Assembly: GCA_964250615.1 (NCBI GenBank)
Contig: CAXUGM010000003.1
From: Blautia sp900556555
GTDB lineage: Bacteria > Bacillota > Clostridia > Lachnospirales > Lachnospiraceae
Direction: 5' to 3' (one strand)
Length of the DNA: 64,000 nt
Shown: piece by piece, positions 59,809 through 64,000 of the stretch
How positions within the stretch are numbered: the stretch's first letter is position 1
How the letters are laid out: each line of letters opens with the position of its first letter
Notes under the pieces: model-generated
The model's input: only the letters and a program-made list of their open reading frames with translations
Database searches by the model: none
Told to the model about the DNA's origin: nothing
Position numbers and translations under genes: made by a program

Positions 59809-61287
59809 ATGAATTTATCAAACATGCCGGAATTAAAATTAGGTATCGTAGCAGTAAGCCGTGACTGCTTCCCAATGTCTCTGTCTGAGAACAGAAGAAA
59901 AGCGGTTGCAGAGGCTTATAGAAAGAATTTTAACGGAGAAATCTATGAATGTCCAACCGTTGTTGAAAGTGAAGTGGACATGTTAAAAGCAGCAAAAGAA
60001 TTAAGAGAAGCAGGCTGTAATGCACAGGTTGTTTACCTTGGAAACTTTGGACCTGAGACAGAAGAAACCATGCTGGTGAAAGCTTTCCATGGCCCATCTA
60101 TGGTGGTAGCAGCAGCAGAAGAGGAAAACCTGGTGCAGGGACGCGGTGACGCATACTGCGGCATGTTAAATGCAAGCTACAACTTAAAACTGCGTAACTT
60201 AAAAGCATATATCCCGGAATATCCAGTAGGAACAGCAGAAGAAGTTGCTGAAATGATTCACGAATTTGCACCGATTGCAAGAGCACTGGTTGCAGTAAAG
60301 AACTTAAAGATCATTAGCTTTGGCCCACGTCCGACAAACTTCCTGGCTTGTAATGCACCAATCAAGAGATTGTATGATCTGGGAGTAGAAATCGAAGAAA
60401 ACTCTGAATTAGACTTATTTGAAGCATTTAACAAACATGTAAATGACCCACGTATTCCTGATGTTGTAAAAGAAATGGAAGCAGAGCTTGGTGAAGGAAA
60501 TATGAAACCTGAAATTCTGCCTAAATTAGCACAGTATGAAATTACACTGTTAGACTGGGTAGAAGCACACAAAGGCTGCAGAAAATACGTGACACTTACA
60601 ACAAAATGCTGGCCAGCATTCCAGACACAGTTTGGATTCGTTCCATGTTATGTAAACAGCCGTCTTACAGACAGAGGTATTCCTGTTTCTTGTGAAGTGG
60701 ATATCTGGGGAACCCTGAGCGAGTACATTGGAACTGTTATCAGCCAGGACACAGTAACCTTATTGGATATTAATAATACAGTGCCTGCACATATTTACAA
60801 CAATGATATTAAAGGTCATTACAACTATGATCAGAAAGAAACTTTCATGGGATTCCATTGTGGAAACACAGCAGCAAGCAAGCTGACAGCATGCTCCATG
60901 AAATACCAGATGATCATGGCAAGAACTCTGCCGGAAGAAGTAACACAGGGTACACTGGAAGGCGATATTATTCCGGGAGAAATCACATTCTACCGTCTTC
61001 AGAGCACAGCAGACTGCAAACTTCGTGCTTACATTGCACAGGGTGAAGTTCTTCCTGTTGCTACCCAGAGTTTCGGTGGTATTGGTATTTTTGCAATCCC
61101 TGAAATGGGACGTTTTTACCGTCATGTTCTGATTGAAAAGAATTATCCACATCATGGAGCTGTTGCATTTGGACATTTTGGAAAAGCTCTGTATGAAGTA
61201 TTCAAATACCTGGGCGTTGAAGTGGATGAGATTAACTACAATCAGCCAAAAGGAACCTTATATCCAACAGAAAATCCATTTGCTTAA
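59809..61287 (+). CDS. L-fucose/L-arabinose isomerase family protein
   Basis: This aldose-ketose isomerase of the FucI/AraA fold has 492 residues (the short form, not the 590-residue E. coli FucI). Likely metal-site elements are the Glu in VSCEVDIWG, the Asp in LLDINN, and histidines in GFHCGNTA and HHGAVAFGHFG. The N-terminal Rossmann part has VVYLGNFGPETEETM. The start is ATG 59809, after CAGGAGG. With XylB downstream and a XylR-like operator upstream, the product is probably D-xylulose, so the substrate may be D-xylose or another aldopentose. L-fucose or D-arabinose remain possible. The codon usage looks like that of a highly expressed gene. Confidence 0.85.
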   Translation: MNLSNMPELKLGIVAVSRDCFPMSLSENRRKAVAEAYRKNFNGEIYECPTVVESEVDMLKAAKELREAGCNAQVVYLGNFGPETEETMLVKAFHGPSMVVAAAEEENLVQGRGDAYCGMLNASYNLKLRNLKAYIPEYPVGTAEEVAEMIHEFAPIARALVAVKNLKIISFGPRPTNFLACNAPIKRLYDLGVEIEENSELDLFEAFNKHVNDPRIPDVVKEMEAELGEGNMKPEILPKLAQYEITLLDWVEAHKGCRKYVTLTTKCWPAFQTQFGFVPCYVNSRLTDRGIPVSCEVDIWGTLSEYIGTVISQDTVTLLDINNTVPAHIYNNDIKGHYNYDQKETFMGFHCGNTAASKLTACSMKYQMIMARTLPEEVTQGTLEGDIIPGEITFYRLQSTADCKLRAYIAQGEVLPVATQSFGGIGIFAIPEMGRFYRHVLIEKNYPHHGAVAFGHFGKALYEVFKYLGVEVDEINYNQPKGTLYPTENPFA

Positions 61288-61295
61288 AATATAAT

Positions 61296-61321
61296 GAGGC
61301 TGTCTTTTTCGAGACGGCCTC
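61296..61321 (+). other. Intercistronic hairpin without U-tract
   Basis: Arms GAGGC(T)GTCT and GAGAC(G)GCCTC pair around a short T-rich loop, but no T-run follows. It probably does not terminate; it may stabilise or mark processing of the upstream message so that isomerase is made in excess over kinase. Confidence 0.55.
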
Positions 61322-61359
61322 AATTTGAATCAATGATTATGAAAAAGGAGATTGCTCAT

Positions 61360-62829
61360 ATGTTATATATAGGTGTTGATTTAGGTACATCAGCCGTAAA
61401 ACTTCTGCTTATGAACGGGGAAGGAAAGATTCAGAAAATCGTATCAAGGGAATATCCCTTATCTTTTCCACAGCCTGGGTGGTCTGAGCAGAATCCAGAA
61501 GACTGGTGGACACAGAGTTTAGAGGGAATTAAAGAACTGATAGCAGAATGTGATAAAAGCCAGGTGGCCGGAATCAGCTTCGGAGGACAGATGCATGGCC
61601 TGGTCATTCTGGATGAGCAGGATGAGGTGATACGCCCTGCTATTTTATGGAATGACGGAAGAACAACGAAAGAGACAGATTATCTCAATAACGTAATTGG
61701 AAAAGAAACGTTATCCAAATATACAGCAAACATCGCATTTGCAGGCTTTACAGCACCGAAGATTCTCTGGGTAAAAGGGAATGAGCCTGAAAACTTTAAG
61801 AGAATTAAAAAAATCATGCTGCCGAAGGATTATCTGGCATATAAATTATCCGGTACACATTGCTGTGATATGTCAGATGCATCCGGTATGCTGCTTTTAG
61901 ATGTGAAGAACCGCTGCTGGTCCAAAGAAATGCTGGATATCTGCGGAATTACAGAAGAGCAGATGCCAAAATTGTTTGAAAGCTACGAGACCGTAGGCAC
62001 ATTGAAACCAGAGCTTGCAGAAGAACTGGGAATTCCTGCAACCTGTAAAATTGTTGCAGGTGCCGGGGATAATGCGGCGGCAGCCGTTGGAACAGGAACA
62101 GTAGGGGATGGCATGTGCAATATCTCCCTTGGAACCAGCGGAACGATTTTTATTTCCAGCAAGGAGTTTGGGGTGGATCCGCATAATGCTCTTCATGCAT
62201 TTGCCCACGCAGACGGGAACTATCATCTGATGGGATGTATGTTAAGTGCAGCTTCCTGTAATAAATGGTGGATGGACGAAATCATCGGAACCAAGGATTA
62301 TGCCGGTGAACAGGATAAGATTGAAAAACTTGGAGAGAACCATGTGTTTTTCCTGCCATATCTGATGGGAGAACGCTCTCCTCACAACAATCCAAATGCA
62401 AGAGGAACCTTTATTGGGCTTACCATGGATAGTACAAGAGCAGACATGACCCAGGCGGTTTTGGAAGGTGTTGCCTTTGCAATTCGTGATTCTTTTGAGG
62501 TGGCAAAAGCTCTTGGAATCAAGATTGAGAGAACAAAAATCTGCGGAGGCGGTGCAAAAAGCCCTCTGTGGAAAAAGATGATAGCCAATATTCTGAATAT
62601 TAAGGTGGATGTCATTGAATCAGAAGAAGGACCGGCACTTGGCGGTGCCATGCTGGCAGCTGTGGCAAATGGAGAATTCGCCTCTGTGGAAGATGCAGCA
62701 GAGAAAATTGTGAAAGTGATTGATACAGTAGAGCCGGAACCGGAACTTGCAGCAAAATATGAAGAGAGATACCAGAAATTTGCGAAAATTTATCCGACAG
62801 TGAAAGATCTGTTCAGCCAGATACTTTGA
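61360..62829 (+). CDS. xylB: Xylulokinase
   Basis: This FGGY-family kinase of 489 residues phosphorylates D-xylulose to D-xylulose 5-phosphate. Motifs are DLGTSAVKLLLM (N-terminal phosphate site), SFGGQMHGLVILD (the XylB-type substrate motif), LWNDGRT, GAGDNAAAAVGTG with the catalytic Asp, GTSGTIF, and GGGAKSPLWKKM (adenosine site). I chose ATG 61360, 11 nt after AAAGGAG; an ATG at 61294 is in frame but lies in the hairpin. It is the last gene of the operon. Confidence 0.93.
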   Translation: MLYIGVDLGTSAVKLLLMNGEGKIQKIVSREYPLSFPQPGWSEQNPEDWWTQSLEGIKELIAECDKSQVAGISFGGQMHGLVILDEQDEVIRPAILWNDGRTTKETDYLNNVIGKETLSKYTANIAFAGFTAPKILWVKGNEPENFKRIKKIMLPKDYLAYKLSGTHCCDMSDASGMLLLDVKNRCWSKEMLDICGITEEQMPKLFESYETVGTLKPELAEELGIPATCKIVAGAGDNAAAAVGTGTVGDGMCNISLGTSGTIFISSKEFGVDPHNALHAFAHADGNYHLMGCMLSAASCNKWWMDEIIGTKDYAGEQDKIEKLGENHVFFLPYLMGERSPHNNPNARGTFIGLTMDSTRADMTQAVLEGVAFAIRDSFEVAKALGIKIERTKICGGGAKSPLWKKMIANILNIKVDVIESEEGPALGGAMLAAVANGEFASVEDAAEKIVKVIDTVEPEPELAAKYEERYQKFAKIYPTVKDLFSQIL

Positions 62830-62840
62830 TGAAATAGTTG

Positions 62841-62892
62841 AAAAGCCCAGAGCAAAATTCAGAACATGGAGATTGCTTCCGGGCTTTTTTTG
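62841..62892 (+). terminator. Rho-independent terminator of xylB
   Basis: Arms AAAAGCCC and GGGCTTTT enclose a loop region of about 30 nt and are followed by a continuous T-run. Confidence 0.8.
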
Positions 62893-62943
62893 TTTGTGCA
62901 TTATATACAATAAATAATATTCTGTTTAGTTAGAAAATACAAC

Positions 62944-62973
62944 TTGACGAAGGTGGGGTAGGTAGTATATAGT
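62944..62973 (+). promoter_or_regulatory. Predicted promoter of the antiterminator gene
   Basis: TTGACG (62944-62949) is followed by overlapping -10 candidates, TATATA (62966-62971, 16-bp spacer) and TATAGT (62968-62973, 18-bp spacer). Transcription would start near 62980, just upstream of the RAT sequence. Confidence 0.6.
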
Positions 62974-62998
62974 ATAAATAGTTCAAATCACAGATAAT

Positions 62999-63028
62999 AG
63001 TGTGTTACTGTCAGGCAGGCATAAACTA
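62999..63028 (+). promoter_or_regulatory. RAT site (ribonucleic antiterminator) for a BglG/LicT-type protein
   Basis: The leader contains TGTTACTG...CAGGCAGGCATAAAC, which closely matches the LicT/BglG RAT pattern (TGTTACTG then GCAGGCAAAAC). Its 3' end (ATAAACT) is also the 5' arm of the terminator that follows, the classic mutually exclusive arrangement. The encoded PRD protein most likely binds here and allows its own expression. Confidence 0.8.
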
Positions 63029-63096
63029 TTCCATGCATTCTATCTTTTTTGGTTTGATAGAAGATATGCAGGATAAGTTTATGTTTTTTTTATTTT
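63021..63096 (+). terminator. Leader terminator overlapping the RAT site
   Basis: Stems ATAAACT/AGTTTAT, TGCAT/ATGCA and TCTATC/GATAGA stack into one long hairpin, followed by eight T, an A and five more T. It lies between the promoter and the antiterminator start codon, so default transcription stops before the gene. Confidence 0.8.
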
Positions 63097-63139
63097 TGTG
63101 ATACTTTTTTGCTTAGCTTATAGAGGGGATTCTTAGGTT

Positions 63140-63961
63140 ATGTACCAAATTATAAAAGTGTTAAACAACAATGCGTTTCTTGCCAGATATGATGACGGAG
63201 AAAGAATTTTACTGGGAAAAGGAATTGGATTTGGCAAGAAAGCCGGAGATAAATTTCAGACAATCAAGGATGCAAGAGTATTTACTTTGGCACAAAAGGA
63301 AAACGAACAGTCAGGGATTAATGCGGTAAAAGGAATTGATCCTGTCTTTTTGGAAGCAGCGGGGAAAATCATTGAGGAGGCAGAAGCAGTCTTTGATTCT
63401 ATTAATCCAGATATTTTGTTGCCGCTGGCCGACCATATTGCATTTGCAGCAAAGCGGGCAAAAGAAAGAATTGATATTCCAAACCCCTTTATTGCAGATA
63501 TCAAAGCATTGTTTGGGAAAGAATATACGGTGGTGCTTAATTGCAGGGACAGCGTGGAAAAAATGACAGGGTACCAAATTACAGATGATGAAGTCGGATT
63601 TATAGCTCTGCATATTCATTCCGGATTATCAGATGAGCATGTGACAGAAACTTTGAAAATCACCCAGACGATTGATGAATGCTTGTTGATTGTGGAGGAG
63701 ACGCTGAAACAGTCCATCAGCCGTGAATCCCTAAGTGGTATCCGTCTCATGAGTCATTTGTATTATATGATTGACCGCATCAAAACAGGAGAAGATATTA
63801 ACATCGAACTGAATGAATTTGTGCAGAAGAATTATCCAAAAGCATGGGAAGTTGCAAGAAAGGTCTGCCTGTATGTGTTCGAAAAAATGGGAGTTCCGGT
63901 TTCTGAAAAGGAAATTGGATTTTTTGCGGTGCACATTCAGACCATTGTCAATATATGGTAG
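63140..63961 (+). CDS. BglG/LicT family transcription antiterminator
   Basis: This RNA-binding antiterminator is controlled by PTS phosphorylation and has 273 residues, the normal length. The N-terminal CAT RNA-binding domain (YQIIKVLNNNAFLARYDDGERILLGKGIGFG) is followed by two PRDs, all with the expected histidines: LADHIAFA and ALHIHSG in PRD1, LMSHLYYMID and FAVHIQ in PRD2. GAGGGG precedes the ATG. Its leader carries a matching RAT and terminator, so it is probably autoregulated. The controlled sugar PTS genes presumably lie beyond the window end. In the last 39 bases I see only a short CTGATT/AATCAG repeat. Confidence 0.93.
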   Translation: MYQIIKVLNNNAFLARYDDGERILLGKGIGFGKKAGDKFQTIKDARVFTLAQKENEQSGINAVKGIDPVFLEAAGKIIEEAEAVFDSINPDILLPLADHIAFAAKRAKERIDIPNPFIADIKALFGKEYTVVLNCRDSVEKMTGYQITDDEVGFIALHIHSGLSDEHVTETLKITQTIDECLLIVEETLKQSISRESLSGIRLMSHLYYMIDRIKTGEDINIELNEFVQKNYPKAWEVARKVCLYVFEKMGVPVSEKEIGFFAVHIQTIVNIW

Positions 63962-64000
63962 CTGCTGATTCTAAATCAGTAAAAATATATTATCAAAATA

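Noticed and set aside
1..64000. Mobile elements, phage or integrated plasmid.
   Set aside because: No transposase, integrase, relaxase or terminal inverted repeats were seen; gene order and composition are chromosomal throughout.

Overview
The window looks like chromosome from a Firmicute of the Lachnospiraceae type, possibly Blautia-like. The genus is an inference from gene content and order; I ran no search. The evidence is moderately low G+C, strong AGGAGG-type ribosome sites with some TTG and GTG starts, and typical clostridial genes (cdaA-cdaR, recD2, comFC, a DUF4364 regulator, azlCD, nrdR, split ThrE-like exporter genes). There is no rRNA, CRISPR array, phage or insertion sequence; one tRNA-Leu(CAG) is present.

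Layout. (1) 115-11374: a nine-gene surface-polymer operon. It holds a nucleotidyltransferase-aminotransferase fusion, LicD, an ornithine-cyclodeaminase-like protein, a flippase, two glycosyltransferases, DUF2304, a DUF2142 membrane protein and an LTA-synthase-like phosphoglycerol transferase. (2) 11395-28592: a Gfo/Idh oxidoreductase with a cysteine-rich insert, then core genes: lepA, hemW, a DarB-like CBS protein, uvrA, mreB, recD2, comFC, two membrane proteins, cdaA, cdaR, an HPr-like protein and azlCD. (3) 28589-43759: a second glycopolymer locus, with an ABC exporter (TagGH/Wzm-Wzt type), three paralogous double-GT2 proteins, further GT2 enzymes, a WbaP-like initiating sugar transferase and an LCP ligase; a D,D-carboxypeptidase gene lies among them on the opposite strand. 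(4) 43879-51763: htrA, clpX, tRNA-Leu, uppP, a split ThrE-like exporter, an M42 peptidase and nrdR. (5) 51784-58251: a complete oligopeptide/dipeptide ABC transporter, then DUF4364 and a YhcC-like radical SAM gene on the minus strand. (6) 58342-64000: a shortened orphan solute-binding lipoprotein, a pentose operon (DUF4867, FucI/AraA-fold isomerase, XylB) behind a XylR-like operator, and a LicT/BglG-type antiterminator gene with its own RAT/terminator.

How the genes work together. Two separate polymer export routes are visible (a Wzx-like flippase in region 1, an ABC exporter in region 3). UppP recycles the shared undecaprenyl carrier, the LCP protein probably attaches a polymer to peptidoglycan, and DacF trims peptidoglycan. 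CdaA, CdaR and the DarB-like CBS protein are candidate parts of a c-di-AMP circuit.

The strongest candidates for undescribed biology are: the fused CobD/HisC-like plus LicC-like enzyme next to LicD, which could make and activate an amino-alcohol phosphate for glycan decoration; the isomerase-DUF4867-XylB operon under a XylR-like operator, which suggests a non-XylA route to xylulose; the degenerate 52-53 bp repeat array between the M42 peptidase and nrdR genes; and the Gfo/Idh enzyme with six clustered cysteines.
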